Both the position numbers and the translations under genes were made by a program. A stretch of 64,000 nucleotides of DNA from Apostichopus japonicus (lineage: Eukaryota > Echinodermata > Holothuroidea > Aspidochirotida > Stichopodidae): the NCBI RefSeq assembly GCF_037975245.1, contig NC_092580.1, forward strand, positions 21,314,501-21,378,500. Direction: 5' to 3'. The number at the start of each line of letters is the position of its first letter. Position 1 is the stretch's first letter. Shown here in pieces: positions 11,601-23,500 of the stretch. The notes beneath the pieces were generated by a model, which did not search any database, was not told where the DNA came from, and saw only the letters and a program-made list of their open reading frames with translations.

Positions 11601-14600
11601 CTAAAGTGAATGAACAATTGAATTCAGGAGTATAAAAATGGTAAAACTGAGATACTCAATATATAATAAAAAAAGGGGAAGTTGACTCTGAAGTATGAAC
11701 AAATTTGGAAGACTAAAGAAATATTTGGCTATAATGGATTAGAACCAGGGACTTCAGAATTAAAACTTGTTTGCTCTACTGGCTGCATAAGTGGCATGCA
11801 CAAAGGGGAGCCATGTTTACCCCTCCCCTCCCTCCTTCCATCATCAGTCTGGAGAAGTGGTCCAGTTTGTAGTCTACATATGCCTCACTATGCACTGTTG
11901 GAAGTCTAAAGTTTCATTGTTTTTATGAAAGGACCCCCAATATGGGAGTAGGCTATAACAACCCCAGGGTCACATCCCTCATTGTTCATTATCCTCTGGC
12001 CATTCCATTAAGGTTCAGCCCCTAGTTAAATCAACTTTACACATGGGAGTGAGGGTTTTGGAACATGTAGATGAATGACAAAAGTATTGACGGATTTGTC
12101 ACTTAAATTTATTATTCCAATTGTAACATATAGACTGTTATAACATTGACAAAGATTCATTCAGTTTGCTCTTACCCCTCTCCATCATGTAAGGCATCCA
12201 TACTTGCTGCATCTCCAATCTTAAATCGGAAATCACCAGTGTATAGAACTTTACCAGCATAGCCTTCCAACAGAAACCTGTATGAAGATAATGTTATATA
12301 AGCAAATGTATTTCAACACATTGTTATAGAAAAAACATTAAAAACAAAGACAAAATGAACAAAAGACTTCTCAAATTCTCTCAGAGTCAAGTGGATTTGC
12401 AGAAGCCATTAAATGAGGTTGAAAATCATTCATGAAAAGCATATATACTCAAGACCAAAGTTTTTTAGTTTTCCAAGTAACTGAAGTGAAGAAAGACAAT
12501 AAAGCAACTGAATTATATAGTTAACTGTATCTCTCTTCTAAAAATAACAAGTGTTGTTGAGATGTAGTCAACACTGCAGCTGATACTTGTATCAGTTCAC
12601 CATTAGTGATATCTTTTGGTTATGACATTTATTGCAAATGACATGTTTCTTTCTGATTTAGTGTGACATTAATAATACAGAATCATGGTCAATATATTTA
12701 AAAAGGCATTCTTGGAATTTGTTATACCTATTCTACACCCTGGCACTACTATTCACTTTAGCAAATTTGTTCCACTTCCAATAACAGACAGTCTGCAGGG
12801 ACACTATGACAAATTTGAAGTTTGTATGGCGCTCACAGAATAGCAATTTTGACTTGATTCCAACAAGACTGCTTCCCTCAAACTAAGTTCTTTACAGTCA
12901 TGTTTATTTTAAAGTTTGCTAGAAATTCATTTGGCACTGCTTCAACTAGAGCACATGATGCTGTAATTTATAAAAAATATCATCAACTATTTAAACGTTT
13001 TTCCATCTCAAATGTTCACTTACATGACAGAACCGGGACAGTGACCAGCAGGTAATAGTGTCACCTGCAATTTCTCTTTCTGTCAAAAGCAAAACAGAAA
13101 GATTTTTTATGAAAAGCAAAATATGTCAACAAATTATATTACCGATAGATACACAGTTAACACTGTGTGAAAAAAATTATATGCTGCAGGAAGATTCTAA
13201 TATGAGGCTCACTGTGTCAGACCTCTGCAAGCTGATGTAAGAGTAAGATTGCACACCATTTTTTTTTTGGTTTTTAATGTTATTGTTATAGTCACGCGAT
13301 GTTGGCATACCATTGTATTGTTACTTTCTTTGTATGTTAACTTGCACGTGTTGTTGTAGTTATATGCATCTCAGTTATGTTGGTAATTGTGTTAGTGTCA
13401 TTGTGTGTTCTTTGTTAAGTGTCTTACATAGATATTGTAAGGAGCTGAGGCTCGCGTAGTCTGGATGGGGTCTCAACCGACGCACATTGTCGTATATAAT
13501 AATATATATTAGAAGGAGTTCCACGCAATCTCAGTTTCGTGTTTAGTTGTGTACATATATTTAACTGTCTCGTACTACTACGACAAGACCCACGTCGTAA
13601 CCGAATTAGCTGGTGATATGGCTAACGTACACTACTATGAGAATACAGAGATTACACTAAAGAGTAATGACAGTGACTTTACTAATCAATTCATAACAAA
13701 GATTGTGGGTGGATTATCAATAACAAGCATACATGCAATACAAAGTAAAGACTCTGTGATATACAATAAAAATAAAACTGTGAGCAAACTGCTTATCCAC
13801 TAGAGAGCCTGTGTAAGAGAACATATACAATGACAAGCTGAAAGAGAAAACTTTTGTGTGCACTTTGGTTTTTCTCTTTGCGGAGCCTGTCCCAGCTTTA
13901 GAATACTACATCGCTGTGGATATGCACTGATTGTTCATAACAGTTGGACTTTTATTTTACGAACGTTTCTCTTGAAACTACTTTTCAAGCTGGATTGTAT
14001 TAGTTGTAGCAGTCCTTGTGGCTAACAGGCTAAATGTAACTTTACTCAAGATGTTTCTACTTTTAAGAAATAGCATGAAGCCTTTTAAGGTGAGTCTATT
14101 ATGCACATATTTTTTCGATAGACTAATACCTCTCCAGTGACGTCATTGGGAATGAATACATCGCATCGCTGCTCTACGGGCAAGGCTAACAAAGACTTCT
14201 TCAGGTGCCGATGTTTTGAACTCGTCAGCAGGAATTCTCTGGTGACTTCTGAGCAATATAACTTGTAAGTTGGACTGGAAGGATGAAAATTCAAAACATT
14301 AAGCAACTTTGCCATCCTGAGGATATTTTAGCAGGGAAACTATGAATTATGGCCTGTTCTATAACCGTAATGTCAGAATTCCATAGAAACTACTGTCATT
14401 TAAAAAGGCAATTTCTCTTTATTCTTTTCCAGTTTGTCCCAAAAATGTTCTTTCAGCAGATATAAAATTCAACATACAAGTTTTTTTCTCCCTATCAGTT
14501 TAATAGTTACTAAGCTATTTTGTTAGAAGGTCAAATCGGGTCATCAAATGTAATTTTCTTTGACTTAAATCACTGTATTTTCTGTAGATCTGAGGAGAAC

Positions 14601-16094
14601 TTGACAAACTTGGTTGAGACTCCGTACAAGACTGGTTACAGCACTGTAAAATGAAGTTATTTATGGGTACCACACACAATAATATATATGCTAGGAACTA
14701 AAAATGTAGGAATGTCTTTATGCCACTTTATTAAGAATGAGCAATTTCTTTGCTGCAAAAGAGGTTAATGAATCTCACATGAATCACAATCACAAAATAA
14801 CTGGCTATACGTTTACTCACAGCTTAATAAATTTAGTGGTTAATTTCAAATATGATTATCAGTGAATATACTTCAGTCAGATTAAATATATGAAAAGGCT
14901 GAACAATTTCAAAAAATCAAAAGTATACTCACTGGTTTTCTAAGTGATTGGCAAAAGTGCTGGAGTGAAGCCCAACTGTATGATCTGTAACAAAGATAAA
15001 ACATGTCATGACAATTCTATATTATTTGGGAAATTGTAAGATAATGCCACAAGTGAGGTTTTCCTTTTGGTGTTTTTCTTCTGTTTTTTTTTTTGTTGGG
15101 CTGTTTGTAATTTGTTCAACAATTACAGAGATCAACAATTTTCCATGACATAGGTATGGCAAGCAGTCATTTTATTGTTTCAAAAGGGCAAAATTGTTTG
15201 TCTGATAAATAGCCCCCAAACATTAAAGTACTTAATGTTAATGTACAAGATTCAAAAGTGCCAAAGCATCAAACAACAATAAAGAAGAATTGAATTTACA
15301 ATAAGACCAAACCAAAAACATGCACTTTCATCCAACATACTATGATTGAGAACAATTGAAACTGTTTAAATTTAAAAAAAAAATCGAGAAACCAAAAGAT
15401 TTAGAACTGACTCTGCATGATAATACAAAACATGATTAGTTGAGATTTCGTAGCATGTAAACATATCTTATAACATACAGCAACACATGATAAGAAAAAG
15501 GCAATTATCAGTTCTAGTGAGTTGAAACAAAATTAGTGTAATTGGGTTTCACCAATATGGCATATTGGCTATAAATACATTTAAAACAGCAGACATTTTT
15601 TGCTTCATTTGATTCCAAATTTATTGGTTCAAATTTCTCTCTGATTTGGTTTGCATTGTTTTTCATTGATAAAATATTATGACCTCTTTACAATAGAAAT
15701 CACTACTGATTTTTTTTAAGTTTTTGATTTATAGTCAAAAATTTGGATGGCTTACATTCAGCTTGTTTCAGTTAAAGAAAATTGTCAGCAATTTACAGAT
15801 GTGATATGTCAGACCAACTTGATAGGGATGCCCCAGTTTCAGTCAATTATGAGATGTCTCATGGTCAATAAAGTAGAAATTGTGCTAATGACAACCAATG
15901 CATCATTCCCCTTCATCATTGAGATACTGCACTTGGTTTAAGTCACGAAACCCAAGATGAGAATAACAATCAATCCGTTTACCAGTATGAACATGTGACA
16001 GGAAATATGCCCGAGCTTTTAGTATTTGCTTCCCACTGAAATAGTCTATGGCCACCTCAGGATATTCTCTAGTTATTCCACTGAAGGTACTCAT
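4649..16094 (-). CDS. DCLRE1C: Artemis-like nuclease, metallo-beta-lactamase/beta-CASP fold
   Basis: Thirteen coding exons (- strand order): 15983-16094, 14933-14984, 14130-14274, 13024-13064, 12176-12277, 10973-11045, 9230-9267, 8617-8719, 8073-8180, 7257-7348, 6744-6801, 4974-5062, 4649-4772. All have GT/AG junctions, phases chain without a break, and they total 1137 nt (378 aa). It starts MSTFSGITREYP, like vertebrate Artemis. The metal motif HVHTDH is split by intron 1. GHCPGS, YTGDFR and DTTFFDP follow, then beta-CASP blocks (YGYEYLF, HACRKY, PSTMWF, CFSFHSSYSE, YPNVIP). The last exon carries YKPLG and a basic KKRKRKR stretch. Artemis opens hairpins and trims ends in NHEJ with DNA-PKcs. 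The long C-terminal regulatory tail of vertebrate Artemis (~690 aa in human) is absent, unless exons were missed. Head to head with CPT2. Confidence 0.94.
5164..5330. mobile_element. Foldback element with nearly perfect inverted halves
   Basis: The outer arms begin GAATGTGTAGCAAGTGG and end with its complement at 5330. The whole 167 bp folds into one long hairpin, with an inner pair built on TTCCACTTCACGA and TCGTGAAGTGGAA. The - strand of the inner left arm reads GGACGAAACCG, the 3' core of a hammerhead ribozyme. A diverged piece of the right half recurs at about 5568-5605. It lies in the last Artemis intron. Confidence 0.75.
5495..5605 (+). mobile_element. Retroelement fragment: tRNA-like box plus degenerate hammerhead motif
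   Basis: TGGTCGAGTGGTACGGACTT at about 5501-5520 resembles a tRNA A-box region. It is followed at about 5535-5562 by ATGATGAGTCCC, an A-loop, and GGGCCAAACC. That has the layout of a hammerhead ribozyme (CTGATGA, stem II, GAAAC) with core substitutions, so it is probably inactive. The sequence then continues into the same tail as the neighbouring foldback element. Family assignment (retrozyme-like or Penelope-like long repeat) is an inference. Confidence 0.45.
5601..5656. repeat. (AT)n microsatellite
   Basis: Long run of TA dinucleotides with minor interruptions in an Artemis intron, directly after the retroelement fragment. Confidence 0.85.
5985..6700. repeat. 42-bp minisatellite grading into a higher-order repeat
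   Basis: Seven or so units with a 42-bp period at 5985-6285 (unit core CTATGCTTTCCACTGAT...GGCATAGTGC). Downstream, to about 6700, related but diverged units form a larger repeat with a ~181-bp offset: the block beginning near 6293 recurs near 6474. Because 42 is a multiple of three, open frames of about 110 codons appear on both strands. These are repeat artefacts inside an Artemis intron. Confidence 0.85.
11690..11800 (-). mobile_element. tRNA-derived SINE-like sequence
   Basis: On the - strand an A-box-like stretch (GCAGCCAGTAGAGCA) is followed about 30 bases later by a B-box-like CCCTGGTTCTAATCC. This is the spacing of a tRNA-related pol III promoter. It lies in an Artemis intron. Outer limits are not resolved. 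Confidence 0.45.
13300..13830 (+). mobile_element. Possible retroelement remnant
   Basis: Composition differs from the flanks, with a TATATAATAATATATATT box near 13495. The end (about 13768-13825) repeats at about 23285-23345 in a CPT2 intron, where it runs into another dispersed repeat. An LTR-like promoter region is possible, but no paired LTR, primer site or coding domain was seen. Confidence 0.3.
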
Positions 16095-17577
16095 GATGGT
16101 TGGGAGGTTCCCTTACATGTGGTTCCTCAGCATTAATCTGCAGACTTCATCTGAGAAAGAGGAGAAATTTATCTTAATTTCAGCAGCAATACAGCTACAG
16201 TAGAAAAGGATTAAAGTTGCTACATTTTGGCATTTTATATTGGAATTGAGAGTGGTGGATGGCAGGGTGGGGAAGGGGAATGGATGTCAAGACAATGTTA
16301 AGATGTTGTGGTGTGTGTGGATACACAGAACAGTAAGTTTTCCTCATAATTATTTTAAGTAAACATATTAGTTAATAAAGAAAAAACATTGTTTTAAATA
16401 TAATCATATTAATAATAAATTGTTGATTCTTTCTTCCGATTAAGAAGTGCGAGATCAATTAGTTCATGAGTAGCAGTCCAAAGTAAATTGTTCCTTGTTC
16501 ATTAAGTACAACAAAATTAGAAAATGATATAATTAATTGGAATTATTTCAGACTATCATATTGCCTATATGCCTTGGCCTGTATTCAGTACTGAGCCTTA
16601 AACTGTATTACTATAGGCTACTTATGATATGACCAACTTAATAATATAAGCTAACTGATTAGCCTTAACAATAATTTGTGTCTCTTTAACGTGCTAAATT
16701 ACTATAGACATTGGCTACTCCAGAATGTAGTAAATAACAGATAATGTAAATATTTAAGTCAGTCCAAGGCTAAATGAGTCACTAAGATAGCCTTTTAAGT
16801 TGTATGTTATGTTGTTTGTGGAGCTAAAGTTCGGCCTATTGTAATTGACGTGAACCGTATGAGTAACATTACACAGCCAAGATCAATGCTAGGCCTAGCC
16901 TAGGTCTAACGTTAGAAACAGTACTACAGTAGTGCGTGACAATTTAGAATTGAAGCATTCACACAATTTCCCTTCAAACGTTAACGTTCATCATAATATT
17001 CTCATATTGACATATGGCACACTATATATCACAAAACAAAAACACTAAGTTTTCACTAGTCCATTGCGTATTCAATACCTTGACTTTTTCTTCGGACATT
17101 ATTTCGCGTGGATTTCCTCTGCCTATTTGCAGCAGAAATCTATTCATGAACTTGTCTCCGCTTGTTTTGGACAGGTCTCTGAGCTGAGTGATGTCTGTCG
17201 TCTGCTAGCGTATCGTGCAATTTTTTTCTCTAGTCAACATAATATAACTCACAGTTGGACTAGATTATGTTTTCCCCTTTTGTTAGTATTTTCATAGAAA
17301 TTCTACAACCTATGTCTTCAATTTTCCTGAAAAAAATTTCAACTTCTTTCTTCCCTATTTTCCTTATTTCAGTATTTGATATTTCCACAAAAGTGAACAA
17401 CTTTTCAATGTCACCTTCTTTCCGCTCTATTGCGGTGGCAAGCAAGCAATAGGACTGTCATGGGCTACATCTAATGAGTTGTTGCACTGAAAGTGTAACC
17501 TGTGATCTCTAACGTTAGATTAGCCTAAACTTCTTTCAACGCTTCACTTCTGTTTTTCGTTTGAAATAAAGTACAAG
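16095..17577. promoter_or_regulatory. Head-to-head intergenic region, probable bidirectional promoter
   Basis: The Artemis ATG (16094, -) and CPT2 ATG (17578, +) point away from each other across 1.48 kb. The stretch from about 16560 to 16920 is rich in GGCCTA/TAGGCC-type words (CTAGGCCTAGCCTAGG-like). The same words recur just inside CPT2 intron 1 (about 17640-17760). No TATA box is clearly placed. Regulation from a shared region is an inference from geometry. Confidence 0.5.
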
Positions 17578-20500
17578 ATGTTAAAAGTAAGAAACGCTTA
17601 CCAAAAGCTCTCAGTATCGAAGGGGAAGACCGTGACCGCAGCTTACCAGGTAGACCCTAGGCTGGTGGTACTGATAAGTGATATAGCCTAGAGATAGTAA
17701 CCTAATTTAGCCTAGGCCTAGGCCTATATGCCTAGCCATCGCCTAACCTAACAAGTAACTAGTAATCAGTTTTCGACCGAATATCATTGCAGATTGAGTC
17801 ACAAGCTATACATGTATAAATATTTATAAGGAGGGTAAATTTTAAGCCATATGTTCATGCAGATTTTCAATATTCTAGACCAATACAGTCAGTCTGTGGC
17901 AGTAGCCAAATATTAATTATTATTGTAGGCGGTCTATTTAATGGTCATATACTGTATGCTACAGTAGTTCATATGTTATCGATAACATAGCCTGTTCCAT
18001 TAAACTGAAAATTTCAATGGGCCAGTGGTATTAACTATTTCAAAGTTATGATAACCTGTCTTCTAACTAGGTGTGGATCAAGGAGGGTGTGGGGTTGTAC
18101 TGTAATGTTCATTTCCCTATGTCCTATACATGAAGTTTGATTCTCAAGATTGTTAATTATGAAAACCATTTTAACATACATGTGTACTTCTATACCATTT
18201 ATGACAGGTCCTGCGAAAACACAGAAATGAGAATCATGTCACAGCAAATCATTACAGGTTAGTTACTTATCAAGCAATATACATTTCACTGTGATATAGC
18301 ATGTATGCATTACACAAGTATGATGAGAAATGTTTACCATAAAGTGATGCCACTAAAGTTTTATTATGTAGGTTAATATGATTCATTGCAGTGGCATCTA
18401 TTTTTTTCATTCTCCTGTTAAGATGTTTGTGTTTCTAATGAATTATGTTTGAGCATAACATAATGCATTGAAACTTGGTAATGGTCGTCTATGTGCATGG
18501 CCCTTGTTAAAGTGACACTTGGAGATGTAAATTTAGTTTTATATGTTACTGAAGCCATTATTAAAACTGAATTGATGTATATTTCTATTTCTGCAGTACC
18601 AATGACAGTGACTACCTCCAAGATAGCATTATTCCCACAATGCACTTCCAAGCAGGGTTGCCAAGGTTACCAGTCCCAAAGCTAGAAGATACCTGTAAGA
18701 GATACCTTGCATCTCAGAAACCTATTCTTAGCGACGATGCATATGCTCAAACAGCCAAATTAGTGAAAGACTTTGAAGCTAAGGAAGGACAAGGTATTAT
18801 CCTCTTTACCATAATTACAAAATATATATTGGAAGAGTTTGCAAGCTGTTTGTTTGTGAGTTTTGTTAAATATCATATTGTATGCTTCCTTTGTTAAAAG
18901 AAAAGTTGGTTGGTTATACTTTTTCTTGTGAGGATAAAATATCTTTACACAAAAGCTAAAGATCTGCTCGACATCCTCTTTTAAAGTGGAATGAGCTGCC
19001 CAAATGTATTGAGTTAAACTGCAAACAACAATTCTGGGAGATGAGAAGGCTTTTACTTAATTTAAATGGTTGATTGCTTTGTTGCAAAAAGTACTGAAAA
19101 TGATATTTTCATATTTATTATAATACTTTGTCAACACGTTTTTCCATTTGTTTCAGATCTGCAAAAACAGCTGAAAGCTCAGGATAAACAAAACAAACAC
19201 ACTAGTTACATTTCAGGTAAGAGAGCTGTTCATTGCCGACAGTCCCCCCCGCTATCTCGCCTCCTTCCACCAGCTTTGCTGATAAATTATTCCCTGACTC
19301 TAGATAGATTAACATAAATAACATGGATCAGATTTACTGGTTGACCTACAACTTTTTATATATTAAATATTTTAAATATTAAATATTTCAAAAAGAAATT
19401 GATACTATGTGAAGTCCACTTGTAAAGATTGCTGTAAGGACTAAAATATAGGTCAAATGTCTTACATCCTTCAACCCCACCCCCCACCCCCTCCTCCCAT
19501 TCTCTTCAAGTAGGAAGCAAAATTGAAAGGTATATTATTTCCTTCTTTTCATCAGGTCCATGGTTTGATATGTACCTTAAGGACAGAAGACCGATCGTTC
19601 TCAATCAAAATCCATTCGTTGCTTTTAAAAACGATGAAAGGGCCGAGTACAATGAACCGGTAAGTCTGCATAGCTCTAGCTGTAGCTAGAGTTTATAAGA
19701 ACTGCCGATACATGAGAGAGCATTTAATATCATAAAACACATTACCTTAGAGACAAGGTACTTGTACATATGATAATTAAACTTAACCAAATGTTTAAGT
19801 CGTGTAGATGATATCTGCTTATTCAGTACATTGTGTAATAATCCATTATCATTATGTTACTTTCAGTGTGCAGGGATCCTCACCTAGACAAAAACATGAA
19901 AAAAACAAATGAGATGAGACATGGTGCATCGTGAGGCATATTTAGACTATAAATCAGGTCTCTATTGAGGTCTGAGCATAAGGCTGACAGTGTGCTTATA
20001 ATTATTTTTGAAATTTGTGTACAAATACACCTGGTATGTACCGATGTATGATATAGTTTCCATGGTTCACATAAGTCCTTTACTGTACAAATATGACATT
20101 CAATGCTCTGCTCATGTGAATGTCAGTGTTCTGATGTAGCCTTCAAGTTTACACTATTCTCGTAGCAAAAAGAAAAAAAAGAGACAATAATAAATATGAG
20201 TATCCTGCTAACACAAACAGTGAATTATTACTTATTCTACTCTAAACTGTACATTAATTTTAATTTCAATTCAGGTATTACGAGCAGCAAACATGACGGT
20301 AGCAGCAATGAGGTTTGCTAAAACGATGAGAGCATCCAAACTGGCTCCTGAAATATATCACCTTAATGCAGAGAAGAGCGACACGGAGCGGTTCCGTAAG
20401 ATAGCTAGGTACGAATGTGTCTGATCGTTAGCAAGTTTTATTCTTCCATCTTTATATCGACTAGAGAGTTTAAAACTTATAAAGAAGATAACTTCAACAC

Positions 20501-23500
20501 CAAAATAAAATATCACGCAAAGCAGCGATGCTTTTCGTCTTTCCAATTGTGCAGCAGTTTTGCCAATTTTTTTGCTGTATGACACATATTTATTTCCTAT
20601 GGTCGTTAGCAAGTTTTTTTCTTCCATCTTTATATGGACTAGAGAGATTAAAACTTAAAAAGAAGACAATTTCAACACCAAAATAAAATATCACACAAAA
20701 CAGCGATGCTTTTCGTCTTTCCAATTGTGTAGCAGTTTTGCCAATTTTATTAATTTTTTTATATTTAAGTTTTTGATATTTAATTTTTTGCATTGCTGTA
20801 CTTATTTCCTATGTAGTCTCCAGTTAGTATTTGCAGTTGTGGAAGACTACATTAATAATTTTTCTTTCATTTTTTGATTCTGCTTTCAAATTTGTAGATT
20901 AATTCCGAGCAGATTTGCAGCGTACTATGCTATACTGAACAAAGCATTTCCGTTAGACATGAGCCAATACTTCCGTCTCCTGAACTCTACCAGGATTCCC
21001 TTGGTGGAGAAGGATGAGTTTTACACAGTGCCAACAGCACGCCATCTGGTTGTTATGAAGAACGGCAACTTCTACGCATTCGACGTCTATGATAAAGATG
21101 GTAAAATTCCATGTAGCACGATTGTGTTAACCTTGTCTACTCTTGCAACATTTTCTATCAGTTTAGAAAAAGGCAAAATTGTGTTCAGTAGTAGGGACAG
21201 AGAGATTGTTATCTGTCTCATTGAAATCTTGGTACTTCCTCCCTGGCAAAAATGCTCATATTTGTTGTTTCCAATAGTGCATTGATATAATTTGTAGTAA
21301 TGAAATTAAGGTTCAACTTTAATTTTGATATTTTGTACAAGAAGGATAGGTGCAAAGGAAATTAACTTTATGCCAAAAATAAATCCATTGTGACATGCGA
21401 TTGTTAACTATTATTCAAAAGTTGGTAAACATATTAGTATGATAATAATGGAATCAAGAATGTTGAAATTTATGTTCCTTTCTATAGACCAAGTGGGAAA
21501 TATTTATTCATAAACGTTTGAGTGGAAGAAATGATGGAAGGTGGATTTCCTGCTGAACCTATGTAGTTGTTTCCAGTGTTTAAATATAATACATACCTCC
21601 CCTGGCTTGTTACTGGAATTATTCTGTATTGACAACAATTGTGTATTATAATTGATTTTAACTTTTCTCAATTATGAAAGGCAATATCCTCCCAGGATCT
21701 GAAATATATGCACATCTGAAGTACATCTACCAAGATGCCACTCCCAGGCCAGAGCACCCTGTCGGCTACCTGACCTCCGAAGAGAGAACCACCTGGGCCA
21801 GACTGAGGAAGCACATAGTGGATCTCAGTGAAAACAACAAGCAAGCTATGGATGTTATAGACACAGCTGCCTTCTGCCTATGTTTCGATGATACTGCACC
21901 GACAGATGAAATAGAACTCTGCAGGGCATTTCTCTATGGTGACGGAGCAAACAGGTGTCATATTATTAACTCATTTTCTTTTCTTTTTCGTTTGAACAGA
22001 AAAACTTTCTCCAGCCAATGTCTTCTTTTGCTCTTTCAAAATTTGATTCATAAGTTCTCATTGAGAGTGATAAAGTTATAGTCTTATATAAACAAAAAGC
22101 TGAATTTTTCTTAAGATTTCTTCTTTGTCGCTTTCCAAGTTGAATCGATTGAGACTGGGGTGTCATCCCTGATGACTACCCAGTATACACGGTACTGACC
22201 CTGCTGCTGACTAGCACCCCCAGCAAAGCAATAACTATGATCTCCACAGACTAATACCTGGGTAGCTCAGTTGGTGGAGCACACTACCGACTAGTGATAC
22301 TAACTGAGGTCATTGGTTTGAATATCATTCTAGCAAATAAAATTCTTATGGCCTTTCAATTAATTTCATGAACAGCAGCAAAAGAACTGCTCGCATTAGA
22401 CTTTATTCACAACTGTTACGTAACCATCTACTTTGATTTTTTTTTTTTTAATACTCCAATACTACCATGATACTTTTCGCAGCCAGTTCTACTTGTAAAG
22501 TAACAATGTCTGCCACTTATCTGTACCATGATGTCATATAAACAAATGATTAAAAGCTTGAGAAAAGTCTGCATCATTTAAACACAAAACGATCATTACT
22601 AAGGGTAATGCTGCAACCTCTAGTTTGGGACTACCTCTGGTCCAGCCGTGTAACCACTTGTCTCGCCCTACAACCCCTTGTCTCGCCCTACAACCCCTTG
22701 TTCAGCCCTACAAACCCTTGTCTATCCCTACAACCCCTTGTCTAGCCATACCACCCCTGATACAGGCCTCCAATACCTACTCCAGCCCTACAATACATTA
22801 TATGCAGGGTAGGCATGCTGGCCTTTCTTTGGATATAAGATTGACTGCAGAAGTTGTTGTCATTGACTCATACAGCCAGGTAATATCAAGTTTTATGTCA
22901 AAGAAAGAATGTAATTTACTTCACCATGTTCACCATGTAATTATGGCAACAGCGTTACTCAGGTGAATCTGTGGGAATGTGGTAAATGCTAATGTATCAC
23001 ATATTATTCAATCAGTTAACATTTCATGTTGAAGAATTGGTCCTTCTTGTCTTGACTTCTTAGATGGTTTGATAAATCTTTTCAACTACTCTTGGCCAAG
23101 AATGGTCTGATGTCCATCAACTTTGAGCATGCGTGGGGCGACGGTGTCGCCATCCTTCGTTTCTTCAACGAAACTTTCAAGCTGACCACAGAGAACCCGC
23201 CGATATCGGCGGGTAGCAGCCCAGCAGCAGTAGACTCTAGCAGTGCGGTCAAACTGGTGAGTATTTAGTGTTATAAATAAATATCATTCAAAATAAAATA
23301 AAACTGTTAGCAAACTGCTTATCCACTAGAAAGCCTGTGTAGGAGAATGTGTAAAAGTAAGTTGGCCTGACGTTTCGATCCTAGCAGGATCTTCTTCAAA
23401 GGCTAAATGACAAGTAACAGTAACAGAAGGGACGAAATGTAAATAGTCAGCTCTGGATTTGAATTATTTTCAATCAGAATTTTATTTTATGTATTTATTC

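Noticed and set aside
17260-17452. 61-codon frames on both strands between Artemis and CPT2
   Set aside because: The - strand frame is lysine/glutamate-rich, but no splice link, conserved motif or family was recognised; AT-rich promoter-side sequence is the simpler reading.
22255-22345. Functional tRNA gene
   Set aside because: The A-box is good, but the anticodon and T arms do not pair and the T-loop is diverged; it is treated as a SINE head.
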